A DNA stretch of 64,000 bases. It comes from Dyella japonica A8. Lineage in GTDB: Bacteria > Pseudomonadota > Gammaproteobacteria > Xanthomonadales > Rhodanobacteraceae. Positions 20,072 to 27,974 of the stretch are shown in pieces. The position numbers and the translations under genes are program-made. The notes beneath the pieces were generated by a model. The model was given only the letters and a program-made list of their open reading frames with translations, did not search any database and was not told the DNA's origin. Location of the stretch: positions 1,674,001-1,738,000 of the forward strand of contig NZ_CP008884.1 of NCBI RefSeq assembly GCF_000725385.1, given 5' to 3'. Within the stretch, counting starts at the first letter, position 1. Each line of letters begins with the position of its first letter.

Positions 20072-20137
20072 GTGAAGAGGAGTGAGAAGTGGGCGCGCGA
20101 CGACCCGGCTCTTCCCTCACTTCTCACTCCTCTTCAC
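20072..20137. repeat. 20-bp perfect inverted repeat between queE and queC
   Basis: The arm at 20072-20091 (GTGAAGAGGAGTGAGAAGTG) is exactly complementary to 20118-20137, with a 26-base GC-rich spacer. The right arm continues with CACTTCTC, a partial direct repeat. It is not followed by T residues and does not resemble the other palindromes in this window. Possible roles are an operator, an mRNA hairpin between the two genes, or a relic of a small mobile repeat. Confidence 0.8.
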
Positions 20138-20226
20138 TCACTTCTCGCCTTACGCGCGCTGGCCTGTCTTGCCGGTGGCGCCTGTCGGCCGGATCACCGG
20201 CCTGAACCCCTAGTGGAAGTCATCCC

Positions 20227-20913
20227 ATGACCCAAACCTCTCCCCGCAAGGCTGTCGTGCTCGTCTCCGGCGGCATGGACTCGGCCGTCACCATCGCCAT
20301 CGCCCGCGAGCAGGGCTATCAGGTGCACTCGCTCAGCGTGGCCTACGGCCAGCGCCACAGCGCCGAGCTGGCGGCCTCCGAGCGGGTGTCGCGACTGCTG
20401 GGCGCCGTGGAGCACAAGACCGTGCACGTGGACCTGCGCACCATCGGCGGCTCGGCGCTGACGGCCGACATCGACGTGCCGCTCGACCAGACGGGCGAGC
20501 AGGGCATTCCGGTGACCTACGTGCCGGCACGCAACACCATCATGCTGTCCATCGCGCTGGGCTGGGCCGAGGTGCTGGGCTCCAACGACATCTGGTGCGG
20601 CGTGAACGCGGTGGACTACTCGGGCTATCCCGACTGCCGCCCGGCCTTCATCGAGGCGTTCGAGCAGCTGGCGAACGTGGCCACCAAGGCTGGCGTGGAA
20701 GGGGCGGGCATCCGCATCCATGCCCCGCTGATGCGCATGAGCAAGGCCGACATCGCCCGCGAGGGCCAGCGCCTGGGCGTGGATTTCTCTGAGACGGTCA
20801 GCTGCTACCAGGCCGACGCCGAGGGACGCGCCTGCGGCCATTGCGACGCCTGCCGCCTGCGCGCGCAGGGCTTCAGCGCGGCCGGTCTGCCGGACCCCAC
20901 CCGCTACGCCTGA
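20227..20913 (+). CDS. queC: 7-cyano-7-deazaguanine synthase QueC
   Basis: This ATP-dependent enzyme turns 7-carboxy-7-deazaguanine into preQ0, the nitrile precursor of queuosine. The 228 residues have the N-type ATP pyrophosphatase loop SGGMDS (residues 14-19), the [11 protein letters not shown] segment, and the C-terminal zinc-binding cysteines ([20 protein letters not shown]). GGAAG at 20215 precedes the ATG. It works with QueE; queD and queF are not in the window. Confidence 0.97.
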   Translation: MTQTSPRKAVVLVSGGMDSAVTIAIAREQGYQVHSLSVAYGQRHSAELAASERVSRLLGAVEHKTVHVDLRTIGGSALTADIDVPLDQTGEQGIPVTYVPARNTIMLSIALGWAEVLGSNDIWCGVNAVDYSGYPDCRPAFIEAFEQLANVATKAGVEGAGIRIHAPLMRMSKADIAREGQRLGVDFSETVSCYQADAEGRACGHCDACRLRAQGFSAAGLPDPTRYA

Positions 20914-20974
20914 ACGGGCTTGCTTGTGCCGTGGGCGCCCAGCCCATAAAATGTCGGGCTTGCTTTTCAAGTGT

Positions 20975-21050
20975 GGGCCGTTAGCTCAGTCGGTAGAGCA
21001 GTAGACTTTTAATCTATTGGTCGATGGTTCGAATCCATCACGGCCCACCA
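20975..21050 (+). tRNA. tRNA-Lys (anticodon UUU)
   Basis: A full 76-base cloverleaf including an encoded CCA. The acceptor stem is GGGCCGT with ACGGCCC, the D arm is AGCTCAGTCGGTAGAGCA, the anticodon loop CTTTTAA has TTT at the anticodon position, and the T arm has GGTTCGAATCC. It is followed at once by a terminator, so it is transcribed as a single unit after queC. Confidence 0.98.
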
Positions 21051-21059
21051 GAACGCATG

Positions 21060-21087
21060 AGACCCGCGGAAACGCGGGTCTTTTTTT
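21060..21087 (+). terminator. Intrinsic terminator of tRNA-Lys
   Basis: The stem AGACCCGCG / CGCGGGTCT with a GAAA tetraloop, followed by seven T residues, lies ten bases after the tRNA CCA end. Confidence 0.95.
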
Positions 21088-21124
21088 GCCTGTGGGAAGC
21101 CGGTTGGGCGGGAAGGGCGGCGAC

Positions 21125-22561
21125 TCAGCTCGCCTCGCGCCACGCCGCGGCAGGTTGCTTCTGCGGGCAGGAGTGGCGCTCCAGCATCGGCATGCGCGGC
21201 AGGTCGAACCAGAAGGTGCTGCCACGCCCCGGTTCCGAACGCAGCCCGATACGGGTGCCCAGCAGGCGCGCCAGGCGTTCGGCAATGGCCAGGCCGAGGC
21301 CGTAGCCACCGCGCCGCTCGCTTTCCCCGCCCTGCAACTGCACGAACTCTTCGAAAATGCGTTGCTGATGGATCACGGCGATGCCCGGACCGTTGTCGCG
21401 CACTTCAATGCGGATGGACTGGCCGCGACGGCGTGCCGCGATGAGCACGCGTCCTTCGGGCGCATTGGCAATGGCGTTGCTGGCCAGTTGATAGAGCAGG
21501 CTGGCCGCCACATCGGCGTCGCCGTGCAACTGGTGCTGGCTGCCTCGCCAGGCCAGTGTGACGCGGTGCTGCGCGGCCTCGTGGTTGAGCGAGGTGCGAT
21601 CACGCATGAACAGTTCTGCGGCGGTGAAGCCGATGGGCTTCACGGCGATCACGCCGGCGTCGAGGCGGGAGATCTCCAGCAGCGCATCCAGCAGGCGGGT
21701 CATCGACGCGATGCTGTGGCGCATCTGCTGGAACAGCGATTGCTGCTCGTTGCTGACGTTCTGGTCCAGGCCAGCCGCAAACAGTTCCAGCGCCTGCAGC
21801 GGCTGCCGGAAGTGGTGGCTGACCAGGGCAATGAACTGCGATTTGCTGCGCGTCGCCGCCTGGCTCTGGCGCAGGCGATCCAAGGCCTCGACGGCGTTGT
21901 CGTGCTGCATCGCACTCCAGTCGCGTCGCTGCTCTTCGTGCAGCTCGGAGAGGCGCTGCAGGGTTTTGCGCACTTCGATGAACTCGGCGCTGGCAGGGGT
22001 GTTGTCCAGCTGCGGATGCCGCCCATTCACCAGCTCATGCACCGCATAGCGCACCTGCGACAGCGGTTCGAGCACGCGATGGCGAATGGATACGCGGGCG
22101 AGCCACGCAAGCACCAGCACCCCGGCCACGCACAGCGCCCCCAGCAGCCAGACCATGGCCTGCGCCTGCCGCAGCGGGCGCGTGTCCACCTGCATGCTTA
22201 CCCAGGACGTGGCAGTGCCGTGGGGCCTTACCTCGCTGCGGTAGGTGGTGCCGTCGCTGGACGAGGGCTTGCCGCTGCTCCACAGGGTGCCGTCGGCGCC
22301 ATGCCATTCCACGCGCACCACCCGGTCGGCCTGGCCTTCCTGCAGGGTGCGGTCGAGGGCGATCTGGGGCGACAGTTCGCCGGGCACGTCGAGCTCGCCG
22401 GCCAGCCGCGCCAACCGCAGGCTGGCGGTGGAGTCCACGCGTTCGGCCAGGGCATGGCTCTGCTGCACGCACAGCGCCAGGATCAAAGCCACGGCGGCGA
22501 TGGTGCTTGGCAAAACCACATCGATGAACAGGCGGGGCAGCAGTTGCGCGCGCGGCTCCAT
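21125..22561 (-). CDS. Membrane sensor histidine kinase
   Basis: This 478-residue kinase has two transmembrane segments (about residues 13-33 and 136-156) that enclose a periplasmic sensor region of about 100 residues, a HAMP-like region, a short coiled coil, a HisKA domain with His249 in SHHFRQPLQAL, and an ATP-binding HATPase domain (N box LASNAIANAP, DNGPGI, GYGLGLAIAERL). It has no receiver domain, so it needs a partner regulator; the nearest is the NarL-type protein at 24695-25378. It shares the unusual RQPL phosphorylation motif with the hybrid kinase at 27975-29873. The signal is unknown. Confidence 0.9.
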   Translation of the reverse strand: MEPRAQLLPRLFIDVVLPSTIAAVALILALCVQQSHALAERVDSTASLRLARLAGELDVPGELSPQIALDRTLQEGQADRVVRVEWHGADGTLWSSGKPSSSDGTTYRSEVRPHGTATSWVSMQVDTRPLRQAQAMVWLLGALCVAGVLVLAWLARVSIRHRVLEPLSQVRYAVHELVNGRHPQLDNTPASAEFIEVRKTLQRLSELHEEQRRDWSAMQHDNAVEALDRLRQSQAATRSKSQFIALVSHHFRQPLQALELFAAGLDQNVSNEQQSLFQQMRHSIASMTRLLDALLEISRLDAGVIAVKPIGFTAAELFMRDRTSLNHEAAQHRVTLAWRGSQHQLHGDADVAASLLYQLASNAIANAPEGRVLIAARRRGQSIRIEVRDNGPGIAVIHQQRIFEEFVQLQGGESERRGGYGLGLAIAERLARLLGTRIGLRSEPGRGSTFWFDLPRMPMLERHSCPQKQPAAAWREAS

Positions 22562-22896
22562 GCGTCAGGCCTCCCGGGCGCGGCCGTGCGCCGGTGGCGA
22601 TGCGGGCCTGGAGTACGGGGAGACGCAGATTGACGACATGTCTTGGATCCCGGCAATCAGGGTACGAAAGGGCCCAGGGACGCACCGCGGCGCGGATAGG
22701 CCCTGGTTGGCACTCTAAAGAATCCAGAGGGCCCCTTCGATACGCACTTCGTTCTAGCGCGAGGCGCCATAGTGCTAACGGACTATGGGCCGGACGCCGT
22801 ATGGTGCTGCGTTGCGGCATCCTCTGGCATGACGGCGGCCACGTTTGGCGCTACCTTGCCACCCGCACGCCCACCCCGGGCGGATTGGAGAACCCC
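22562..22896. other. Divergent intergenic region, kinase / DUF3617 gene
   Basis: 335 bases between two divergent genes, so both promoters should lie here. No convincing small gene is visible. The one structured signal is the 21-base motif at 22768-22788, which recurs upstream of the response regulator gene. Confidence 0.6.
22768..22788. promoter_or_regulatory. Motif shared with the response regulator promoter, copy 1
   Basis: The pattern CATAGT-N3-AACGG-N2-TATGG occurs here and at 25481-25501 (16 of 21 bases identical by eye). In this copy the ends form an inverted repeat, CCATAG...CTATGG. It lies 108 bases before the DUF3617 start and 206 bases before the kinase start. A shared operator or promoter element is inferred; no binding protein can be named. 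Confidence 0.4.
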
Positions 22897-23421
22897 ATGT
22901 CCTCACGTTGTCGCTGGATGATCGCCGTTTCCCTGCTGGGCCTGGCCGGTGCGGCCCTGGCGCAGGATATTCCCGCCAACATGCCCAAGCGCAAGCCGGG
23001 TCTGTGGGAAATGCAGACCTCCGGCATGGGCGGACAGTCTCAGACGACCAAGTTCTGCCTTGACGCCGATACCGACACGGCGATGTACAAGATGGGCACG
23101 CACATGAGCGGCCAGATGTGCAGCAAGTTCAAGATCGACGTGCAGGGCAGCAACAAGGTGGTGACGGATGCCGTCTGCAAGATCAACACGCCCAACGGCG
23201 GGGTCGACATGACCAGCCACAGCGAGACCACCTACCAGGGCGATACCTCCTACGCGACGCAGGGCCACATCACGTACAACCCCGCCATCATGGGCCATGC
23301 GGACATGGCCATCACCAGCACCGGTCGCTGGGTCGGGCAGTGCGCCGCGGGCCAGAAGCCGGGCGACATGATCATGCCCAACGGCCAGACCATGAACATC
23401 AAGGACATGCAGGGGCACTAA
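22897..23421 (+). CDS. Exported DUF3617 family protein
   Basis: This 174-residue protein has a signal peptide (residues 1 to about 22, ending ALAQ) followed by a DUF3617 domain: KRKPGLWEMQTSG, TKFCLDADT, and four cysteines in all that could form disulfides. GGAG at 22887 supports the start at 22897. Family members are periplasmic proteins of unknown role common in Xanthomonadales and other proteobacteria. It is transcribed away from the kinase gene. Confidence 0.8.
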   Translation: MSSRCRWMIAVSLLGLAGAALAQDIPANMPKRKPGLWEMQTSGMGGQSQTTKFCLDADTDTAMYKMGTHMSGQMCSKFKIDVQGSNKVVTDAVCKINTPNGGVDMTSHSETTYQGDTSYATQGHITYNPAIMGHADMAITSTGRWVGQCAAGQKPGDMIMPNGQTMNIKDMQGH

Positions 23422-23461
23422 GAGCCCATTCGCGACCTCCTTCAAGCGCCAGATTTCCTCA

Positions 23462-23500
23462 CCGTCATCCCCGCGGGGACCCCACAAAACGGGATGACGG
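23462..23500. repeat. Small hairpin with GTCATCCC ends
   Basis: CCGTCATCCC at 23462-23471 pairs with GGGATGACGG at 23491-23500 across a 19-base GC-rich loop. It sits between the convergent ends of the DUF3617 and PhnD-like genes and has the same end sequence as the larger palindromes in this window. Confidence 0.6.
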
Positions 23501-23557
23501 TGAAGGCAAGCAAGGTGCTACGGCGGGATTTTGAGCAGGCTCCAGGCGCCGCGGCAG

Positions 23558-24619
23558 TCAGGGAGTGCTGGGCGCCATCAGCTGGCGCACCAGCGCTTCG
23601 TGCTCGGCGTCGATCTTCTTGAGCCGCGTCTGCATGGCGGCATCGCTGACCCATTGCGCGCTGTAGGCGCGGCGGCGGTCCAGGTTGAACTCGATGTCGG
23701 CGAAGGGTACCAGGGCCTCGTTGCCAGCGGGGGCAAAGCCGCTGATGTCGTGGATCAGGCGCAGCTTGGCCAGTTCGGCCTGGGCGTTCCTGCCCTTCGC
23801 ATACGACGTCAGCGCCGCGGCCACGCGCTGCCGCAGCTCGGCCGGAAGGTCCGTGCGGATCACCACCACGGCATGCGGAATCAGGCTGGAGGTCCACAGC
23901 ACGCGCAGGCGCGCGTACTGGTCGGGAAAGCGCACCGCGAACCGTTCCAGGTCGGCGGTGTTGTTGGTGGCGATGTCCACCTCGTTGTTGGCCACGGCCA
24001 GCGCATTGTTCTGGTGGTTGTCGACCGCGACCGTGGCGAAGAAGGTGTCCGAATCCAGCCGGCGGTTGGCGAACACCTGGGTTTCGGGGACCAGATAGCC
24101 CGACACCGACAACACCTCGCCGCGTCCGTAGCGCAGCTTGCCCGGCTGTCTGAAGAGGTCGTCTAGGTGCTGCAGGGGCGAGTCCTTGACCACGATCAGC
24201 ACGGAGTAATACCCGCGTGAGCCGTTGGTGCGCGTGAGCTGCGCGATCACCTGCATGCGGTCGTGCACGACCGCATCCAGCGCCAGCCGGCCGGAGACGA
24301 AGGCGAAGTCGACCCGCTCCTCGGCCATGGCCTGCCCCAGGCCCTCATAGGTGCTCACCGACAGGCTGTGGACGGGCAAGTGCAGCGTGCGGCTCAGGTC
24401 GTCGAGCATCGGGCGCCAGGCGGCGAGCGATTCGGACGGGCCACCCATGGGCAGAATGCCGAAGGTCAGGGCATTGATATGCCCGCTGTCCTGCGCCGGA
24501 CCGGCCCATGCCGTGGGTGCGGCGGGCAGGGCAAGCAGGAGCAGCGCCGCCATCAGCGCTGGGATGAAGCCTCCAGGACGAGCCTTCCGGCGAGTCCTGG
24601 CGATCCTTTCTTTCGACAC
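23558..24619 (-). CDS. PhnD-like phosphate/phosphonate-type binding protein
   Basis: This 353-residue exported protein of the PhnD/PtxB periplasmic binding family has an N-terminal signal segment (about residues 18-40, ending AWAG), the first-lobe sequence LTFGILPMGGPSESLAAWRPMLDDLSRTL, then VDFAFVSGRLALDA and NHQNNALAVANNEVDIATNNTADLERF. No permease or ATPase gene is near, so transport is unlikely to be its main job. It lies 75 bases downstream of, and on the same strand as, a NarL-type regulator, so it may feed ligand sensing to the kinases here. That role is an inference. Confidence 0.8.
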   Translation of the reverse strand: MSKERIARTRRKARPGGFIPALMAALLLLALPAAPTAWAGPAQDSGHINALTFGILPMGGPSESLAAWRPMLDDLSRTLHLPVHSLSVSTYEGLGQAMAEERVDFAFVSGRLALDAVVHDRMQVIAQLTRTNGSRGYYSVLIVVKDSPLQHLDDLFRQPGKLRYGRGEVLSVSGYLVPETQVFANRRLDSDTFFATVAVDNHQNNALAVANNEVDIATNNTADLERFAVRFPDQYARLRVLWTSSLIPHAVVVIRTDLPAELRQRVAAALTSYAKGRNAQAELAKLRLIHDISGFAPAGNEALVPFADIEFNLDRRRAYSAQWVSDAAMQTRLKKIDAEHEALVRQLMAPSTP

Positions 24620-24694
24620 GGCGTGATCTCCGAACAGATCAGAGCATCCCGGCGAAACATGGGGCTGATGGCGTTGACTGGGGAGGACAGGTCC

Positions 24695-25378
24695 TCAGAG
24701 ACCGCTGATGCGACGCGAAGCCACCACGGCCTCGACCCGGTTGCGTACGTTGAGCGCGCGGAAGATGGCGGCCAGATGGATCTTCACCGTGCCTTCGCTG
24801 ATCCCCAGGTCGCGGGCAATCAGTTTGTTCGGCTTGCCCTGCGACAGCAGGCGCAGGACATCGATCTGCCGTTCGGTAAGCAGCTTGCGCAGGCGCTCTT
24901 CCAGTGAGTCGGCGGTGTTCGGCGGCGGCTGCGTGGCGGCCGACGGCGCCGGCGTGGCGGCGGCGCCATCCGTGCGTTCCTGCAGCAACAGCGGCGGCAC
25001 ATAAATGCCGCCCGACAGCACCAGGCGCACGGCGGACAGCATGACGTCGGGCGAATAAGCCTTCGGGATGAAACCCTGCACGCCCATGGCCAACAGGCTC
25101 TTCATGAGCGTGGCGTCTTCGGAACCCGACAGCACCATCACGGGAACGTGCGGCAGATGTTCGATGACCTCGGCCAGATGCTCGCTGCCATGCACTCCCG
25201 GCATGGCCAGGTCGATAAGCGCCAGGGACAGCGACGGTGCCTCCGGCGCATGGATCGCCTCGCGAAGCTCCGCCATGTCCATGGCAGTGACAAAATCCGT
25301 GGCCGGCCCAAGTTCGGCCAGCTTCAGCTTGACACCCTCGACGATGAGCCGATGGTCGTCCGCGATCAATATGCGCAT
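24695..25378 (-). CDS. NarL/FixJ-type response regulator
   Basis: From the ATG at 25378 (MRILIADDH, preceded by GGGGA) this has 227 residues; an ATG four codons upstream is possible. It has a receiver domain with the acidic pair Asp7-Asp8, phosphoacceptor Asp56 in ALIDLAMPG, and Lys in PKAYSP. An Ala/Pro-rich linker (about 140-160) follows, then a LuxR helix-turn-helix (LTERQIDVLRLLSQGKPNKLIARDLGISEGTVKIHL). Likely partners are the kinases at 21125 and 27975. The motif at 25481-25501 is 103 bases upstream. The PhnD-like gene follows on the same strand. Confidence 0.92.
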   Translation of the reverse strand: MRILIADDHRLIVEGVKLKLAELGPATDFVTAMDMAELREAIHAPEAPSLSLALIDLAMPGVHGSEHLAEVIEHLPHVPVMVLSGSEDATLMKSLLAMGVQGFIPKAYSPDVMLSAVRLVLSGGIYVPPLLLQERTDGAAATPAPSAATQPPPNTADSLEERLRKLLTERQIDVLRLLSQGKPNKLIARDLGISEGTVKIHLAAIFRALNVRNRVEAVVASRRISGL

Positions 25379-25921
25379 TTCGTTCCCCATGGCGTCAGCG
25401 GCACTCCCATCGCCGCGCATCCGCCTGCGCAACATAGCCCCAGCCTGTGTGCGCGGCAACCTCAAAGCGCGTACGAACGGCATAGTCTCAACGGGGTATG
25501 GCCGCCCCGGGGCACCGGCCGTGAAAATCCGCCCACTGCAACAGGGGAGTCACTCAGGTGCCGCGCTTCGAGGGAAGCGATGGCGACTCGGGCCGGGCAA
25601 ACCTTCGACATGGCCCACGCCGATCAACGAGCCCGACACCTGCATGAAAGCCACGCGTAGCGTCATCGGCCCGGCCGGGCATGAGGGCTGCCCCGCGCTC
25701 CTGCGAGCCGGCGGTGCCGGCAAGGCAGCGGGCGTGACGAGGGCGTTGACGGCCTTGCCTTTGCGGCCCAGCCCCCCAGTCGCCGTGGGGCGGATGCCGG
25801 TTTTCCGGCGCGGAGTCTCACCACGGGCAGGCGGTGGTCGGCACGAAGGCATCTATCGTCGTAGACTTCGGCGCGCGTCCCCTGCAGGCGCGGCACGTTC
25901 CTGCGGGGGCTATGGAGCAAC
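25379..25921. other. Long intergenic region before the DotU fusion gene
   Basis: 543 bases between divergent genes. Open frames exist on both strands, but none has a recognisable product or a ribosome-binding site. It must contain the regulator's promoter and probably that of the DotU fusion gene. Apart from the shared motif at 25481-25501, I see nothing recognisable. Confidence 0.5.
25481..25501. promoter_or_regulatory. Motif shared with the kinase region, copy 2
   Basis: Second copy of CATAGT-N3-AACGG-N2-TATGG, ending 103 bases upstream of the regulator's start codon. Relative to the two minus-strand genes (kinase and regulator), both copies have the same orientation. Compatible with autoregulation of this signalling module, but unproven. 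Confidence 0.4.
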
Positions 25922-27685
25922 ATGCAACGGGCTCTGACGGCTATCGATGCCATGCGGCTGCTGGAATGTTTCGCCCCTTTGTTCGCCTACGGCTTGCTGA
26001 TCGACGAGCAGGCGGCAACCCAGAACCTCCCCGACGACGAATGGCCGTCCATCCACGCGCGCGCGCTCGCGCTGGTGGAGCAGGGGCGTGGTGCCGCGTT
26101 CGCGCTGGGCAAGCCGCTGGCGGAGGTGGAGCTGGCGGCATTCGCGGCGGTTGCCTGGCTCGACGAGGTGGCGATGCGGTGCGGCGGCTGGGGCCATCGG
26201 GTCAGTTCGTTGCAGCAGACGCTGTTCCGCACCGGCAGTGCCGCCACGGAGTTCTTCGACCAGCTCGGCCGGCTCGGCAACAACGAGGAAGAAGTCCGCG
26301 AAGTGTTCAGCATGGCACTGCTGCTCGGCTTCTCCGGCCAGTACTACTACGAGCAGGGCGATAGCGGCGAGCTGGGGCGCATCAAGGCGCTGTACTGCCC
26401 GGCAGGCACGACGGCACAGGCCGTGCTGCAGTCGCTGCAGCGCGAGTCCGTGACGCCGCAACCCTATATGACGCCCGGGTCGCCGGTGCTGCGCCTGCCG
26501 GCGACGTGGGTGGGGCGCCGCCTGGCGCAGCTGGTCGCCGCCGTGGTGGTGGTGCTGGTGTTCGTCGCCTTCGTGGCACCGGTCTTCAGTCAGGCAGTGT
26601 CCGAGCAGGCATGGTTCGTGGGCGGCATCGTAGTGGCCGTGCTGGGGCTGCTTGGCTGGACGGGCGTGCTCGCCTGGCAGTCGCTGGTGATGATGCGCGC
26701 ACACACGCGTGTGGCGGACAGTACCGAGGCCGGCTACGGCATCGGCAGTTTTTCCGCCGTGGTGACGGACGCCGCCCGCCGCCTGCGTGGCGCCTTGCTC
26801 CATCCCTTCCGCCGGCGTGGCGAATGGCGACAGCTGTCCCGCCATCCCTGGCTGCTGTTTGTGGGCGACAGCGCGGCCGATGTGCGCTCCCTGCTCCAGG
26901 CTGCCGTGGTTTCGCCCCATGCGCGGGAGCTGTCCCGCGCCAGCGATACACCCTGGCATTGGTGGGTGTTCCGCTCGTTGGTGGCGATCGAGCCCGGTCC
27001 GCGCCTCTCGCATCCGCACGCCACCATCGGCGAGGGCGATGCGCCGTGGACGAAAGCCTTGTCCCTGCTGGCCAGGGAGCGTCGCAAGCTTCCGCTCGAT
27101 GGGCTGGTGGTCTGTATGGCGGCGCAGAGCCTGCGCGAGGCGGAGGGGGCAGTCGCCTCCCATGCCGATCGCCTGCACCGGCTGGCCGACGAAGCGACAC
27201 GCCTCCTGCAGTTGCAGCTGCCGGTTTACGTGGTGGTGACCGGGCTGGAAGCCTTGCCGGGCCACGGTGCCTTCCGCGCCGCGCTGCCCTCGTCGGTGTT
27301 TCGTCGCGTGCTGGGATGGCGCCACGCGAACCCGGTACGCGACGGCATGCTGGATGGACGTATGGACGTCCATGCCGACATGGTGTCCGGTCGCCTGATT
27401 TCCGCTGCGCTCGCCGTGCTGGCGGTGGAGCGCGATCCGCACCGGCGTCGCGAGGCATTTGCCTTTCTCCAGGCGCTGCAGGGTTTGCAGCGTGGGCTGC
27501 ACACGTTCGTGGAACGGCTCCAGGCCAACGACGCCGGTGGCGAGCATCGCCTGTACTGGCAGGGGCTGTATGTCACGGGCGGCTCGCGCGGCGAGGCGCC
27601 GGGCGGCGACTTCGTCGACGATCTTTTCCATCGCTTCCTGCCCGCCGACCGGGTGCTCGCACGTCGCGTGGCGCCCAAGGGTTAA
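25922..27685 (+). CDS. DotU/TssL - degenerate TssM (IcmF) fusion protein
   Basis: 587 residues with two parts. Residues 1 to about 222 are a DotU/TssL-type cytoplasmic domain and helix (MRLLECFAPLFAYGLLID, AAVAWLDEVAMRCGGW, GFSGQYYYEQGD; helix 201-222). After a second helix (232-257), residues 265-587 match the cytoplasmic part of TssM/IcmF: HPWLLFVGDSAADVRSLLQ stands where TssM has its P-loop, WHWWVFRSLVAIEPGPR where it has WWFTDEAVLIDTAGR, and VYVVVTGLEALPG where it has VYVLFTKCDL. It ends at LYWQGLYVTGG...DLFHRFLPADRVL, which matches the end of the TssM cytoplasmic region. All nucleotide-binding motifs are lost and the large periplasmic part is absent. No other baseplate or membrane-complex genes are adjacent. 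Possible roles are an alternative secretion anchor, a decoy, or a relic. Confidence 0.8.
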   Translation: MQRALTAIDAMRLLECFAPLFAYGLLIDEQAATQNLPDDEWPSIHARALALVEQGRGAAFALGKPLAEVELAAFAAVAWLDEVAMRCGGWGHRVSSLQQTLFRTGSAATEFFDQLGRLGNNEEEVREVFSMALLLGFSGQYYYEQGDSGELGRIKALYCPAGTTAQAVLQSLQRESVTPQPYMTPGSPVLRLPATWVGRRLAQLVAAVVVVLVFVAFVAPVFSQAVSEQAWFVGGIVVAVLGLLGWTGVLAWQSLVMMRAHTRVADSTEAGYGIGSFSAVVTDAARRLRGALLHPFRRRGEWRQLSRHPWLLFVGDSAADVRSLLQAAVVSPHARELSRASDTPWHWWVFRSLVAIEPGPRLSHPHATIGEGDAPWTKALSLLARERRKLPLDGLVVCMAAQSLREAEGAVASHADRLHRLADEATRLLQLQLPVYVVVTGLEALPGHGAFRAALPSSVFRRVLGWRHANPVRDGMLDGRMDVHADMVSGRLISAALAVLAVERDPHRRREAFAFLQALQGLQRGLHTFVERLQANDAGGEHRLYWQGLYVTGGSRGEAPGGDFVDDLFHRFLPADRVLARRVAPKG

Positions 27686-27720
27686 GAGCGGCTGACAAAA
27701 CCCTGTGATGTTTCAATATC

Positions 27721-27866
27721 GTCATTCCCGCGAAAGCGGGAGGCGCTGTATCAACAGCCGAATGGCTGGTCATCCAGCGCCTTTTAAACGCCATCGAAAG
27801 CTGAAAGTCACTGGATGACCAGCCGTTCGGCTGTTGAAAGACGCCTCCCGCTTTCGCGGGAATGAC
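27721..27866. repeat. Large nested palindrome (REP-like)
   Basis: The left arm 27721-27777 and right arm 27811-27866 are near-perfect reverse complements (57 and 56 bases) around a 33-base spacer. Each arm itself contains two small hairpins: GTCATTCCCGCGAAAGCGGGA, and CAACAGCCGAATGGCTG. It lies between convergent genes. A right arm of the same type, without its partner, is present at 35605-35660. Three short GATGAGGGGG repeats follow to 27909. Confidence 0.85.
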
Positions 27867-27974
27867 GATGAGGGGGGCGATGAGGGGGAATGACGATGAG
27901 GGGGAATGAGCGTTCAAGCAAGATCGTGAACAGGCTCTAAGCCGCTCTAAGTCCGCCTCTCGTCGCTGTGGTGT

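Noticed and set aside
20060..20226. A preQ1 riboswitch before queC
   Set aside because: I looked for the short preQ1 aptamer pattern; the region has only the 20-bp inverted repeat and no A-rich tail or conserved loop.
25550..25852. A small minus-strand gene in the gap before the DotU fusion
   Set aside because: The product is Pro/Arg-rich without a pattern, and no ribosome-binding site precedes the start.
27721..27909. A CRISPR array
   Set aside because: The repeats are inverted arms of one palindrome and short GATGAGGGGG repeats, without regular spacers or cas genes.
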